Of a stretch of DNA of 64,000 bases, positions 1-10,895 are shown in pieces. The translations under genes were made by a program, and so were the position numbers. The DNA lies in contig NMRA01000146.1 of NCBI GenBank assembly GCA_002633005.1, forward strand, positions 757,834 through 821,833. The letters are read 5' to 3'. Position 1 is the first letter of the stretch; each line of letters begins with the position of its first letter. Source of the DNA: Phoronis australis (taxonomy: Eukaryota; Phoronida; Phoronidae). A model generated the notes under the pieces. It was not told where the DNA came from. It saw only the letters and a list, made by a program, of their open reading frames with translations, and ran no database searches.

Positions 1-113
1 AACCTAAAATTAAACGTTCTGAATATGAAACCAAATACCTAAACATATGTTTTTCATGAATTTGCTTTGTAGTGAATTTAAAACTTACTTTCATGTATTT
101 TTGCAATTTGCAG

Positions 114-178
114 GGAAAGCTGTGCATGTTTCAGATTATGTCCAAGAACTTGGTAGTGACGATCAAGATAAAGATTGA
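114..178 (+). CDS. Terminal coding exon of an unidentified gene
   Basis: A good 3' splice site (pyrimidine-rich stretch ending ATTTGCAG at 113) is followed by a frame that starts with two bases of a split codon, reads 20 residues and stops at TGA 176-178. The peptide ends in an acidic tail (GSDDQDKD), as is common for soluble protein C termini. The rest of the gene lies upstream of the window, so I cannot name it. The other two frames also run open for a while, so the phase is inferred from the acidic tail and the early stop. The sequence downstream is AT-rich and fits a long 3' UTR. Coding nature is plausible but not proven. Confidence 0.4.
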
Positions 179-1400
179 TTCTGCAGTGCATATTAACTTG
201 GGCCTTCTTGTATAAAGGTTTAAATAGGAGTACTTCTTTATGCCTGATTAAAAATATTTTGTATTTTATTTAAATTGCAGATGACATCTTAATTTCGTAT
301 TGATATGTTTCAATCTGGTCAAATTTAACATTCTGTTAAGTCTTTTTAAAAGTTTATACTGCTTGGGCCTGAGTTCTTATGAAGACTGTGTTGAGAGACA
401 TCTTCTTCAACTTACGTTAAATTCTTAGACAGTTGAAAGAAATGCATTGTTACAGTAAATCTTAAAATTGCTTTAAATTCCAGTGCTCTATATTCCATAG
501 CTTGATTAACATTCAGCTTTTCACTGAAATTTTTAGGGTTAATTATTTGCCAGTTCGATGTTCATTTAGGCACATAATTGTATCTTAGTTTATTGATTTA
601 CATCTCATGTCCTGTGTTTTTCATAGTGACCCATGGATCCCTGTTTAAGTATCCTTGAAAATGTTTGTGTTGTATTTTACCAAATGTTTGGCATACTCAT
701 AATTCTTGTAGTCATAATTACAGAAAGTTTGTTGATTTGCTCGTATTTCTCTACTTGATGTCCTGCAATGAAACTTTAATTACTGGAAAGTTCACTTTGC
801 CAACTACTACCCTTATGGAACAATGATCAATTTTATTTTTTGTTCCAAACGTAGTTTTGAGTATTTGATATGTAAACTCAGGCTGTGTAATGAGCATTAT
901 TTTTTTAGTCTAGTATTCATGCGCGCACCCAGCCAAAATGGGGGGCTTGAATTTGATTCAGGGGTACGTTCAGAGCTATGAATTTTGCTTTCCTGGAATT
1001 TTGGTTATTCCTGCCATTTTAGTGGACTTTTGTTTTCTACTTTTTTCGATATTGTTGTTTCTACATGGCTGACATTTTTGCCCACCCTATGAAAGGGAAA
1101 GAGGGTCGTTCGAGCCCCCCCCCCCGGGTGCGCGCATAGTATTTATTAAGTCTTAAGCTCTATGGGTGAAGTGTTTGTTTCTCCTGCAGTGTAATGATAA
1201 TGTTAGCAGTTTTCATGAAAGTCACTACGCGAGGCTTGCCACAAATTTACCTATTCAAGGTCATAATACGATATTTGCATCTTTGAAAGTTATCTACTGT
1301 GTAAATAGTTTATTTTTATGATTTACTTCATAATTTACCATTTTTGGTATTCATCGTTTATGGTATTGATATGCTTTAATAAAATGCTTAAAGAACACAG
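179..1400 (+). other. Probable 3' UTR of the first gene, carrying a MITE
   Basis: AT-rich sequence with no convincing ORF. The first canonical AATAAA I see on the plus strand is at 1378-1383, which would give a 3' UTR of about 1.2 kb. A 219-bp MITE (918-1136) sits inside it. The UTR call is inference from position and the polyadenylation signal only. Confidence 0.3.
918..1136. mobile_element. MITE with GCGCGCACCC termini and internal poly-C tract
   Basis: The ends are inverted copies: TGCGCGCACCC at 920-930 and GGGTGCGCGCA at 1126-1136. TAGTATT flanks both sides (911-917 and 1137-1143), a likely target-site duplication; an 8-bp version (TAGTATTC/TAGTATTT) would suit hAT-type insertion. A run of C precedes the right terminus. 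There is no coding capacity, so it is non-autonomous. Related copies lie at about 7911-8149 and 41362-42395. Confidence 0.75.
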
Positions 1401-1565
1401 GAATGCCTTTAATGACATACTGCATGCTGTGCATATCATGATGTACAATCGGAGCATTGTTGTCGCCACCAGTTGGATGGGTGGCCCTGACTGTTCTTAA
1501 CATGTTCTGGACTGTTTACCAACGTGGAACCTACCTGCGACTTTTTAACCACGTGCGTTTTCCGA

Positions 1566-1632
1566 TTGCTCCCATAGATGACATACTGATTTAATCGTTA
1601 AATCAGTACATGTATGTCCTCTATGGGAGCAA
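1566..1632. repeat. Near-perfect hairpin beside a minisatellite
   Basis: Arms TTGCTCCCATAG (1566-1577) and CTATGGGAGCAA (1621-1632) are perfect complements. Inner arms CTGATTTAA and TTAAATCAG close on a three-base loop (TCG, 1595-1597). GACATA (1580-1585) also pairs with TATGTC (1613-1618), leaving a six-base bulge at 1607-1612. It could be a small foldback element. Confidence 0.8.
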
Positions 1633-1659
1633 GCGGGAAAACCAGGTGGCTGAAAAGTT

Positions 1660-2060
1660 GAAGGTCGGTGCGACGTTGGCAAACGGTCGCCTCTAAGTTG
1701 GTGCGACGTTGGCAAACGGTCGCCTCTAAGTTGGTGCGACGTTGGCAAACAGTTGCCTCTACGTTGGTCCGACGTCGGTAAACAATCGCTTGCAGGGTGG
1801 CGGGACGTTGATAAGTGGTCGGAATTGAATTGGCGCGACGTCGGTAAAGGGTCGTATTTCCGCCGTCGGGCCCAGGTCGTACCGTCGTCGGTTATTAGTT
1901 GGCAGTCGGACCAACGGCGGGTCATTGGCGGCCCGACTGCGACGTTCTTACGACGTTGTTACAACGTTCATCCGATGGACAAAATCACGTTGGTACGACG
2001 TCAGACACCAACGTTGGCCCGACGTAACGTGAGTCGTCGGACCGACGTTGGACCACCGAC
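1660..2060. repeat. 33-bp minisatellite rich in CGACGTTGG
   Basis: Units of about 33 bp (start points near 1665, 1698, 1731 and 1764) share the core GCGACGTTGGCAAACGGTCG. The array becomes irregular after about 1800 but keeps ACGTTGG/GACGTCGG words to about 2055. The period divides by three, so both strands give repetitive reading frames that are not genes. Confidence 0.8.
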
Positions 2061-2066
2061 AGCATG

Positions 2067-2293
2067 CTATCTGGGTATGGTAACAGCGTATTCAGTTCCA
2101 GGACTCAAGCCAGTACACTCTTTGATGGTAGCGGCCTTATCTGCTATAAAATGTTGAGTACCGCATGAAACGTGGTAGCCGTCTTGACTTCCATTTGCTG
2201 CTGTCCAACTGATATTTACTGTTGTGTAACCGCCCACTAGATTGGTAATATTAGCTGCAACTATTTCTGGAACGGTAGAGGCAGGGTCAAAAA
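2067..2293 (-). pseudogene. Fibronectin type III domain fragment
   Basis: The minus-strand frame reads a typical FN3 fold: an N-terminal VPEIVAANITN strand, the core tryptophan segment VNISWTAANG, a Y-containing C strand (DGYHVSC), and the hallmark LSPGTEYAVTI near the end. It stops right after this strand, so the last beta strand is missing, and no GT donor is visible there. The upstream edge has a possible acceptor (TCTACCGTTCCAG, exon starting at 2266), but the frame also reads through it. FN3 domains occur in adhesion and receptor proteins. Here it is either a single exon of a split domain or a decayed remnant next to the minisatellite. Confidence 0.6.
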
Positions 2294-2299
2294 TTGTAC

Positions 2300-3600
2300 A
2301 TAAAAACAACCAATGGCATCGGTTTGTACGCAACGTGGGCCTCGCGTTCAGTGTACTATACACTCAGACAGATGGAATCTCAGCGACAGTCCGATCGTAC
2401 GCAAGACATCGTCATGTGATGTGTCTAGTACGGTTTTGAACAATAAACAAATTGTCGCTTAGTAGTTACGATGGCAATATGAGCAAAAATGGGTGTAATG
2501 CGAGAAAATGAAATGCAAGTACTTGGGCGTCATGAGATTGCCGGCATGTATCTTGCAAGTGTAAAGCTGGGAACATCACTTCTCAGGAGCTTTGAAATTG
2601 CCATCGTAAAGTTTTATGTTAGGCTAACGTAAATCAAAATTCGTTGCGTCAAAAGCCTATTTAAGCAAACAGAAAATGAACCAAGTCGTAACAGCCTGTC
2701 ACCATTCTTAATCAGGAACTTAGATATGTCCCCGATGGATTAACATGTACATGCGAATAAATCAAAACATACATGTGTATCACTGTCTGCATCGATGCAT
2801 CATAGTTTCCTAATATCCAAAATTAAGACTAATCGTTAATTCTTAAGACTTGTTATGTTTTGTTTGTTTTGAGCACTTCCACTGACTGAGAGCTCATGCA
2901 CGTCAAAATCCTGGGCAGAGAACCACGTTTTTGAAACTAGGATTTTGACGCTGTATTCCAGGAGGTATATTATTCCAAGGGGAGGCACAAGAGTCGTTAT
3001 CGCTTTTTTTCTAAACCTAAAAGTCAAAATTGACAAGACACTGGGTGTTTTCGATAGCCATGATACATGAAGCTATGTGACTTGATTATTGTCAGTTTTA
3101 AGATGTCTTATCGAGCAAAAACTAAACCGCATACCTCGCAGATAGAGTACGTTTGAGGTCGCCGGTGCACAAATAACCGCGGGAATTTAAACTTTTGTGT
3201 TGTACGTTTTGTTTAAAGGTAAACTTGTGAACGTAGAGTACGGTTTAGTTAGGCGTGACTGTAACCGGAGACAGACCGGGGAGTCGGGAGTTAATAGACC
3301 GTCACAACTAGCGTGAGCGTAAGCGTGACTGTGCCCAAGAACTTACCACGAGGTAGGCGTTTATGAAACGCGTGTTGCCGTGAGCGAGCCGCGAGTCAAG
3401 CCTGAGTTTCCCTGCCTTCACTACAGTAGGGACAACCTTAATTGCTATGTCACTAACTTAGCGCAACTTGTACAAAGTACTGTACCGTATTCCGAGTTGC
3501 ATTTCTCAGCGCTTGAATCATCTCTCAAAGACATTATTTTAAAGAAGCGAGTTTGGTGTATGCTCCAAATTGATAAAGTGACTAACTCACTTCAGTCATA
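2300..3600. other. Intergenic or intronic DNA, nothing recognised
   Basis: Short random ORFs only (for example 2836-3036 minus and 3380-3646 plus). I see no domain, repeat or RNA gene that I can support. Confidence 0.5.
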
Positions 3601-3607
3601 CATGTAC

Positions 3608-4110
3608 CATATTTTATCAAGTTATAGAACACCTGTTTTCTTGTAAAATATTTACTGTCTTCTTAGTAAATGAAAACTTGTCTGTGCATGTTTCACTGCC
3701 AACCAATAAATGTATAGGTAATTTAAACGTTTGATTGGGATTCTTTGATGAATGAACTTAACCTCCACACAGAAAATTGAGGGCATTGTAATTCTTCAAC
3801 TTCAATTATGTCACACAACTTTTTCAGGTAAGGTTCATTTCGTTTANGTGACTCCTATGCTAGGTTTTTGGCTTTCATATTTTATCAAGTTATAGAACAC
3901 CTGTTTTCTTGTAAAATATTTACTTCTTAGTAAATGAAAACTTGTCTGTGCATGTTTCACTGCCAACCAATAAATGTATAGGTAATTTAAACGTTTGATT
4001 GGGATTCTTTGATGAATGAGCTTAACCTCCACACAGAAAATTGAGGGCATAGTAATTCTTCAACTTCAATTATGTCACACAACTTTTTCAGGTAAGGTTC
4101 ATTTCGTTTA
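3608..4110. repeat. Direct duplication separated by one N (copies 3608-3845 and 3876-4110)
   Basis: About 235 bp occurs twice in the same orientation with few differences. A single N (3847) sits between the copies. This pattern suggests two overlapping contig ends joined without merging, rather than a biological tandem duplication. Confidence 0.8.
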
Positions 4111-4343
4111 TGGGCCTACAAAGAATTCTGGGCTTCGAAAAATCAGTTATCTTTACAGTGATGTATATAAATTGGCAAATGCATTGAGATAATTACTTGA
4201 GGCGCATTTTTAAACTGGATTGATAACCCGAAAATAAGTGGGAGACATTAAATATTGAACCAAAATCGATGGAATATCACTAATGTTGGGCTCTGTAATA
4301 AAGCAGTGTTTAAACACGCACGCAACCCATATATACATAAAGA

Positions 4344-4583
4344 GTAGACCCCTATGCCTTTGCTTTATGAAGAAAAAAAGAAGCGTCTGTTCCAGTCTTT
4401 CTGGTGCGAGCCAGAATAAATCACATTTCGGGTACGTTGAAATGTATTCAGTTTGGCGTTATAAGNGTAGACCCCTATGCCTTTGCTTTATGAAGAAAAA
4501 AAGAAGCGCCAGTTCTTTCTGGTGCCAGCCAGAATAAATCACATTTCGGGTACGTTGAATTGTATTCAGTTTGGCGTTATAAG
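4344..4583. repeat. Direct duplication flanking N at 4466
   Basis: The segment beginning GTAGACCCCTATGCC and ending GGCGTTATAAG is present at 4344-4465 and again at 4467-4583, directly on either side of the N. The copies differ by a few substitutions and a small indel, as expected for unmerged haplotypes or contig ends. Confidence 0.85.
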
Positions 4584-5183
4584 TGATTTACATCAGACCC
4601 GTGGGCTGACAATGTTCCGTCAGGAGACGTCTCTCGCAAAATAACTATGGAAAAGAAATCTCCTTTATTTGATATTAGACCCGTGATCAACCAAGTCTTA
4701 TAAGCAGTTTTACATAAACGTTCAACTAAAAATAAATTCTCAAGTTTTGCGAAAGTTACACGGGCCTTCAATTTCTTTGGTCAAGAAATAATTTTATTCG
4801 ACAATTTTAGTCTGTGAAATGTCAAGACATTTTTGATAGGCCTACAAATTGATAACTTTGTTTTGTTATATGATTTGATAGGCATCTTAATTATTTCAAT
4901 CCACGCAGGATTCTCGTATATATATATATTTGTAAGTTCCTTGATATACTACACTATCATTACAAACTTTAAAAGCAGTATTGTTCGTCAAGGATTGAAC
5001 TTAGGCTCACTTCGGAGCGCTCCACGCGCTCAGGGCGCATTCAAACATTTTTAATCTGAAATGTCCTTAGCGAATTGTTTACTGAGCAAGAAAGAATAAA
5101 TAAAATTAGTACAAATTTTACCCATTGCAGCTGTCATGGGCCTTTTTCCCACGGCGTGTGATTTTGTGAAATGGTCTTAGAGT

Positions 5184-5451
5184 TGATCACGATTAAAACC
5201 GAAACAATGAAGTATGTTGGGTTGGAATTGACTCGTCAACGTGTGTTCTAAGTACCTGTACCACAAACAACTCTCACTGAAATCTTTACTTCCAAGGCCT
5301 ATCAATAAACTNTGATCACGATTAAAAGCGAAACCGTGACAATGAAGTATGTTGGGTTGGAATTGACTCGTCAACGTGTGTTCTAAGTAAGTGTTCTGTA
5401 CCACAGACAACTCTCACTGAAATCTTTACTTCCAAGGCCTATCAATAAACT
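5184..5451. repeat. Direct duplication flanking N at 5312
   Basis: TGATCACGATTAAAA to ATCAATAAACT occurs at 5184-5311 and again at 5313-5451 on either side of a single N. The copies differ by small indels. Likely an assembly join artefact. Confidence 0.85.
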
Positions 5452-7235
5452 TGGGCAGAAATTTAATCAATCAAAACGCTCAGTGTCAAAATTAGTTGAC
5501 CTGAGAAAAGCTAGCAACGATGCTTGTAGGTCTTTGTATATGTTCAGTTTTAAAGTTATCTATTATTAAGTGGAGCCAACATTATGCAGCCATCTATTCA
5601 TTTCTTCATGAATTAGTTCTTACTTCATTACATTCGTTCATGTTTCATTTCCTTGCTTCCTATAGATTTGAGTTGATTTGATAGATTCTCTGTTATGTTA
5701 AATGTCTACAGGAGTTAGTGACAGTGATAATCTATTGTATTCTCATACTTGTAGCGGCTTAAATTCTTAATCCTATAGTCACCAGCCTCTATCTTGACTT
5801 GATTCACAAACAACACAGCCCAAGCTTCTCACTCACTGATTATTTTTGTATTTGGCGAACATTCATCGAATAAGTTCACTTGCAATATCTTTATACTATC
5901 CACGGCTTGGAATTTTTCTCCTTTAAGGTGATTTCCTCTTTTTTGTCATTCAGTTAAGTTTCACAACTAGCGTGGTCGGATACAGAATCACCTACGATGC
6001 ATCACCTGGGAAATTTTTCTCTTTTTTGTCATTGGTGATTGCAAGTCCTAGTAATTATCACGCCTGAAGCTTTTAAAACACGAATATGTTTTTCTCTCTG
6101 AAGCACCTCGGTTTTTTTAATTCATAAGAAAACCCAAAAATATAAATAATTCTGAATGGAGTCTGTACTGAAATGAATTTTGAAAATGAACCTAGCAATT
6201 GGGCTGTCCGTCAGTAGATACTTAGCTATATTAATACGTGCCAATACTTTCTGAGAATAACAGCCTGCCATGTCATTGAGCGAAACTACAACCCGGAAAA
6301 CTGCCTTTCTCCTCCGTTAGCTGTGCTGTATAGGTCAGCTGAGTGAACGGTATTCAGTACACAATAGAGGTACAGTATTAATAGCACCTAACCCACAACG
6401 AAGCAGTGACTCGGGGAAAAAGCCAGATGCAAGTTGACCTTTGTCCAGTGCATGCCCACGTGCCTGTCAAGGCGTATTCAATTTTCGGATATTCTTGAGA
6501 TACGATAGAGAATGTCACGAATTGACGAAATAATCATAAACAGTGAAAATAACTTGCATGTACATAAATTTTCATTGTTTCATACCCGCAATGCCTTCGA
6601 AAAAAGTCTCTCTTTACAAACGACTCTGAGGATCAGTGATCTTAATTCAGCGTACAAACTACTGTAGACGCACACAAAATGACATTATCCGCCCTCATTT
6701 GAACGACTGCCTCCACAGAACGGTCGGGCACATACATATGTATGTTAGTACACAATTTTCCCTTAGATATACGTAATGGTTAATTACTAATGGCAGGTGA
6801 CTGACCAATTCTAAGTGCACTCTAATTATAACAAGTCTATGAAATCCTCGGTTATAATATTTTTCGACACATCTCAATGGCCGGTACTTGTATTATTGAC
6901 AGCACGAAACTATATCAGTAACTAACGAACAAACCATTTTTTTGTGGTAAGACAAGGCTTCTCATCTAATTAAAACAGTTTTTTTTGTGTTTTGACCAGC
7001 GTACGTGAAATTATTAGTATATTCCGTCAGTGGCTGTATTGCACCTAACTGCTAGACCCAACACAAAACACGATCGTTCAGTATAGCCGCTAAGGAAAGC
7101 AAGACGGAGACATTCTTTCAGATCACACGGACCAGTCACGGCCTGTATTGATCGCGTTGGCTTAGCTCCTTTGTGCGAAGATTGCCTCAGGGCTCATTGC
7201 TGAACCGCCAATAGCGGATTTGCAGCGCAAACGAA
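5452..7235. other. Intergenic or intronic DNA, nothing recognised
   Basis: AT-rich sequence with only short ORFs. No splice-bounded coding segment, repeat or RNA gene that I can support. Confidence 0.5.
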
Positions 7236-7692
7236 CTACGCATTGCGCATGTGCGAGTTACTTCCTGCGCGAAGGCTCATGGGATAGCTTGTGGTCAGGC
7301 ATGTCTTGAGCAGGCTGGATAGTGTGTGCATTTGGAGTGATTTGCAAACTACAAACCATGTTTCATTTTTTTGCTTTATAATACCAAGCAAGTCCTCTCT
7401 CTCGTTTGTAAACACAGCGTAGCTATGATCAGTGACCGTGTGACCGAGGGCACAACTGTCGTCATGTTCAGTATTGGGGCTATCGGCGTTGATTTCGAAA
7501 TCTCCTCCGGTTTCAGACAAGTTGAGAGTTCTTGGGTTGCTTAACTTTGCTTTCGCCGTGGATATGTTAGAGACGTTAATTTCAAGAGGAAACTCCGTCG
7601 GAATGTTGTTCTCATGCGTCTTTTTTCCACCAGGAAAATGTTCGCTGCACACACGATGGCCCCTAGGCACTGAATTACATCGCACTGGATGC
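7236..7692 (-). CDS. THAP domain C-terminal half, exon fragment
   Basis: THAP domains are C2CH zinc-binding DNA-binding modules found in host regulators and in P-element-type transposase genes. This minus-strand frame begins with the second half of one: HRVCSEHF (the last Cys and the His ligand) followed by PGGKKTHENNIPTEFP, matching the usual GGKK and proline endings. The first half (C-x-x-C, FHRFP, W) is absent and would lie in an upstream exon. A possible acceptor (TAATTCAG near 7671) and an assembly N (7693) lie at that edge. About 110 residues follow, acidic and Ser/Thr-rich, ending at 7236. Host gene or transposon-derived gene cannot be decided. Confidence 0.6.
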
Positions 7693-7751
7693 NGTAGCGC
7701 TCATGTGCTAGTCAGCAATTCGCACCCTAATTGCTAAATGCTAAATGGTAG

Positions 7752-7800
7752 AATTGTACGAGGGAACCGTGGCCCCCTTGCCCCCCTAAATCCGCCATTG
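7752..7800. mobile_element. Terminal fragment of a hAT-like MITE
   Basis: GCCCCCTTGCCCCCCTAAATCCGCCATTG resembles the right end of the MITE at 33961-34125 (GAATCCACCATTG preceded by a C/G-rich stretch). Only this end is recognisable. Confidence 0.35.
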
Positions 7801-7910
7801 CTTAGGCCTACCTGGTCACAGCTCTCGCTCAAACGTGGTTTATTTAGAACTTGGGGTACTCTGGCGAACTGTGCAAAGTTGTTGGCTTTCAACAGAGATT
7901 TCCCAGACTT

Positions 7911-8149
7911 CGCATGAGCGCACCAAGCCTAAAAAATGGAGGGCTGGAATTTTTGGGAATGTGTATCCTTTGCTATTACATTCAATGGGTATGTTCATAG
8001 CTATGAATTGCAGACGCTAAATTTTGGTACATTCTGTCTTCTAGTGGAATGTTGTCTCGTTTTCTCCTTTTTTCGAAATTTGTGCTTCTCTGATTGAGGC
8101 AAACCCTTTTCCATTTCTCCAAACAGGAGGCTCGTTCTAGCACATAAGT
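7911..8149. mobile_element. Diverged copy of the GCGCGCACCC MITE family
   Basis: It starts GCATGAGCGCACCAAGCC and carries GGTATGTTCATAGCTATGAATT and CTTCTAGTGGA in the same order as the copy at 918-1136. It ends GGCTCGTTCTAGCACATAAG. The termini are worn and the poly-C tract is lost. Confidence 0.6.
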
Positions 8150-9140
8150 GTGACAAGTCCAAAACAAAATGTTATAATTTTTTTCATTAAGCCCAAATGA
8201 TTCAACCTTTTACCATGATAAGTAACTTAAAATGCACAATACTTTACAACATTCAAGCAATTTCAAACATTATTCAACAGCAAAAGTTTCCATGATATGA
8301 TAGTGGACAACCACGGTGACCGTATACTGTTTCCTTACACCAGAAGTTGACAAGCATGGTTTAAAGATATGAAGTTGCAAGGAACAAGAATTGGAGGCTT
8401 GAAGCTTCACAATCCAATATAGCTTATTTCTTTATTTAAGATTCTTCAAAACAGTAAGCTATAAACGAGGACATTATTTATCAATGGCCCCATGGACTAC
8501 TGCAAGGGGTCACGTACTGCATTGTAAAATTGTGGGGATACTCCAGTTTTTAAAAGATTCTGAGTCACTTCCATTCAGTAGCGTCAAGACGTGATTTATT
8601 TGTCGCTCGTCCACAATATGTAAAATAACCATCACCTCTACACCACTGGATCGAATGAAATCCGCACAGCTAATATTGATACCACGAACTCCGAAGAGAA
8701 TCACGCGGCATTCATACCACTTGCAGTCTTTTCCTCCCCCCTCGCCATTGCGAATTGTATGGTGCCAATTTTGCGACCGTTCCCGTCGTCAAATGCCAAG
8801 TCTAATTTTATTCCTCCCCGAAAATCCTAGCACTGAATGTAATTAAGAAACATATTCGACACAAAAGCACAACCTTGACAAAAACCTGCGAGGAAATCAA
8901 GCCATGAGTGCAGGTTCAGCGGTCAGTGGTAGCATATGCAGGGGTAACCCCCCGGACATTTAATGACTCAATAACCGCAGTCCAACCGAGTCAACCTAGG
9001 CCAGTCTTAGGGTGAGTCACAACCCAACCGAGTTCAGAATGCGTCCGGGCGAAGCCTGACCTCACTCCGGTTGAAGGTCACCCGAGGCCTGACTGAGGCT
9101 GAAGTTCGTTCGATAGGAAGTTGGTTTCGATCAGCACTGT
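8150..9140. other. Intergenic DNA, nothing recognised
   Basis: No domain, repeat or RNA gene that I can support. The minus ORF at 8510-8704 and plus ORF at 8655-8846 show no family signature. Confidence 0.45.
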
Positions 9141-9841
9141 AGTAATATAAACTTCATTGTCGCAGGCTAGCCAACACTCGACATTTTCTTCGAAGTTGAC
9201 TGTCGGTTATAAAATTCAAACCCTTGACTTCCGGTGGAAACTGCCTTACGAATACAACTCAACACAAAGGAAACTTGCACAATAACTACGTTTTTTTAAG
9301 AATTGCTTGAATTCCATTGATTACATTGTACTGACCAGGGCAGTGTCTCAGGGGATTAACATTGGGTGAATTCTTACTGCTGTTGGTCACCGGATGTTCG
9401 TCTTCATTTAAATTCACACAGACGTGCCCAAATGCTTACATAACTGCACTAATTCTGTACTGACCAGGTTAAACGTTTGTAGTTTTATGGTATTTGTATC
9501 TTTTTAAATGTTAAGGAAACAGTTCGGCAACATTTTTGAGATGATGGGTTTTGCATGAGCAAACTTAACAATAATTTTTGTTGGAAAATAATGGGAAATT
9601 TTTTGAACCAAAAATTAAATATCTCACAATATTCAAATTTTAAAAAACTTGAAAAGGTAAATTTTCATCACATAGAAACCTTAAAGTTTTAAGAAAATTC
9701 AAGTTCTCCACAAATAAAAAAATCCAGTTTTCTGAAAAACTTAAGAAGTCAGAAAACTTAAGTTTTTAAAATTACAAAAACTTAAGTTTTGTGATAATCT
9801 TAAGTTTTCAGCGAAAAACTTAAGTTCATTTTTGTAAGGGG
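9141..9841 (+). repeat. Dispersed repeat ending in an AACTTAAG array (copy 1)
   Basis: It begins AATATAAACTTCATTGTCGC and ends AACTTAAGTTCATTTTTGTAAGGG. The whole stretch is matched by 42876-43733, with small indels and a shorter final array: about five CTTAAG palindromes here versus about thirteen there. There is no clear terminal inverted repeat and no ORF. Class unknown. Confidence 0.75.
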
Positions 9842-9848
9842 GCGGGAC

Positions 9849-10205
9849 GAGATATAGCACTGGACGAAATTATCACAGTTTTCCATAAATTTGCCATCGG
9901 AAATGTGAGCGACACATACGAACGATATGCGTTTAACTGCAGGATACATCTACCTTACGAAACTTTTGAAAACTTTCACTTCGCAATAAGAACTCTGAAC
10001 AAAGCCTGAATATTGTACAGGCTGTGCGAACACTGTGATCCGACACAGGACTGTTCTGGGCACCCGTCTCTTCTAAAATGGTCGAACTTAAACTTCGAAA
10101 AATGCGTCGATGATATGCCCACCCTGCGTCTCAGTCAAACGCTATTGGAACGATGCACATCACTGTGAACAAAGTGTTCAACGGCTGTGCTAAACACCCT
10201 CCCAG
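9849..10205 (+). pseudogene. Gypsy-type gag fragment (copy 1)
   Basis: The plus-strand frame reads KFAIGNVSDTYERYAFNCRI, then LPYETFENFHFAIRTLNKA, then a stop. After a frame change, the tail with LRLSQTLLERC follows. This matches the invertebrate Ty3/Gypsy gag pattern ERxxFNxRxQxxxExFxxFxxxLRxLAxxCxxC. An in-frame TGA follows NKA and later parts are in another frame, so it is a relic. It is duplicated at 63301-63663. No LTR or pol is visible near it. Confidence 0.6.
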
Positions 10206-10325
10206 ATAGTGCCTAATTCATTGCTTGCGACACGTCTTAAAGTGTAACATAGAAAAATACCCTTAGTGATAAAAGTATGTTCGGTGCACGACCATTCGAT
10301 ACAATAATCGTCAATTTCTGTGTGA

Positions 10326-10410
10326 CGTTACACAAACGCACGCACACACACATAGACACACACACACTCACACACACACACACACAAATACAAACACACA
10401 CAAACAAACA
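10326..10410. repeat. (CA)n microsatellite
   Basis: Imperfect ACACAC repeats with interspersed T and AA. The same position in the second copy (about 63785-63840) also carries a CA tract, so it is part of the duplicated segment. Confidence 0.85.
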
Positions 10411-10430
10411 GTCACAGTCGGTAATCCCAT

Positions 10431-10752
10431 TTTATTGTTCATTAATTGTGCTTTTAATTTATACATATATATAAGAGTTCAACAGTCGTCAAAAAAACCG
10501 TCGTACATTACGATTCTTGCCTTTCTATTTTATGCTACTTGCATTGGCATTCTCAGCCAAATATGTTCCTTCAACCTTGACTACCATATCGTTTGATACT
10601 ACATTTTTACTTCAAATGCCGTCTTTCATAAGTTTTTCACTAATGTCAGCAGGAGAACGACGCTCTTTACCAATTCCTAGTTTCTCTTTATCTAGATTCT
10701 ACGAAACTTTTGTCTTAATTTTCTGCGTTGTCACCTTTCTCCTGTGCATCCT
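10431..10752 (-). promoter_or_regulatory. Probable 3' UTR with AATAAA, minus strand
   Basis: The minus strand carries AATAAA (plus-strand TTTATT at 10431-10436), about 320 bases downstream of the stop of the minus-strand exon at 10753. The second copy keeps the signal (63859-63864). This fits the 3' UTR of the membrane-protein exon. Confidence 0.45.
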
Positions 10753-10895
10753 TCACCTCTTCATCTGCCTGCAAACCTTCTGCCTCAACTTTTTCTTAAC
10801 CAAGAAGTATACGATAACAATGGCGCCCACTATGATCAACAGTGCCCCAACGATTCCAAGAATGACGCCCAAATTTGAAGATTTTTTCAACGCGA
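10753..10895 (-). CDS. Terminal exon encoding one transmembrane helix and a short tail
   Basis: On the minus strand a strong acceptor (TTTTTTTGATTTTGTAG) precedes 10895. The frame reads ALKKSSN, then a long hydrophobic helix rich in Gly, Ile and Val (LGVILGIVGALLIIVGAIVIVYFL), then a stop-transfer KKK and a basic tail ending at 10753. This is the typical layout of a type I single-pass protein C terminus. A one-base shift in the A-run after the helix gives an alternative acidic tail of about 24 residues ending AEN-stop, which looks more like a real cytoplasmic tail. An indel in this copy is therefore possible. Upstream exons are not identified. Family unknown. Confidence 0.5.

Noticed and set aside
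1753-2157. 134-codon plus ORF and 126-codon minus ORF over the 33-bp array
   Set aside because: Both arise because the repeat period is a multiple of three. The repetitive peptides match no protein family.
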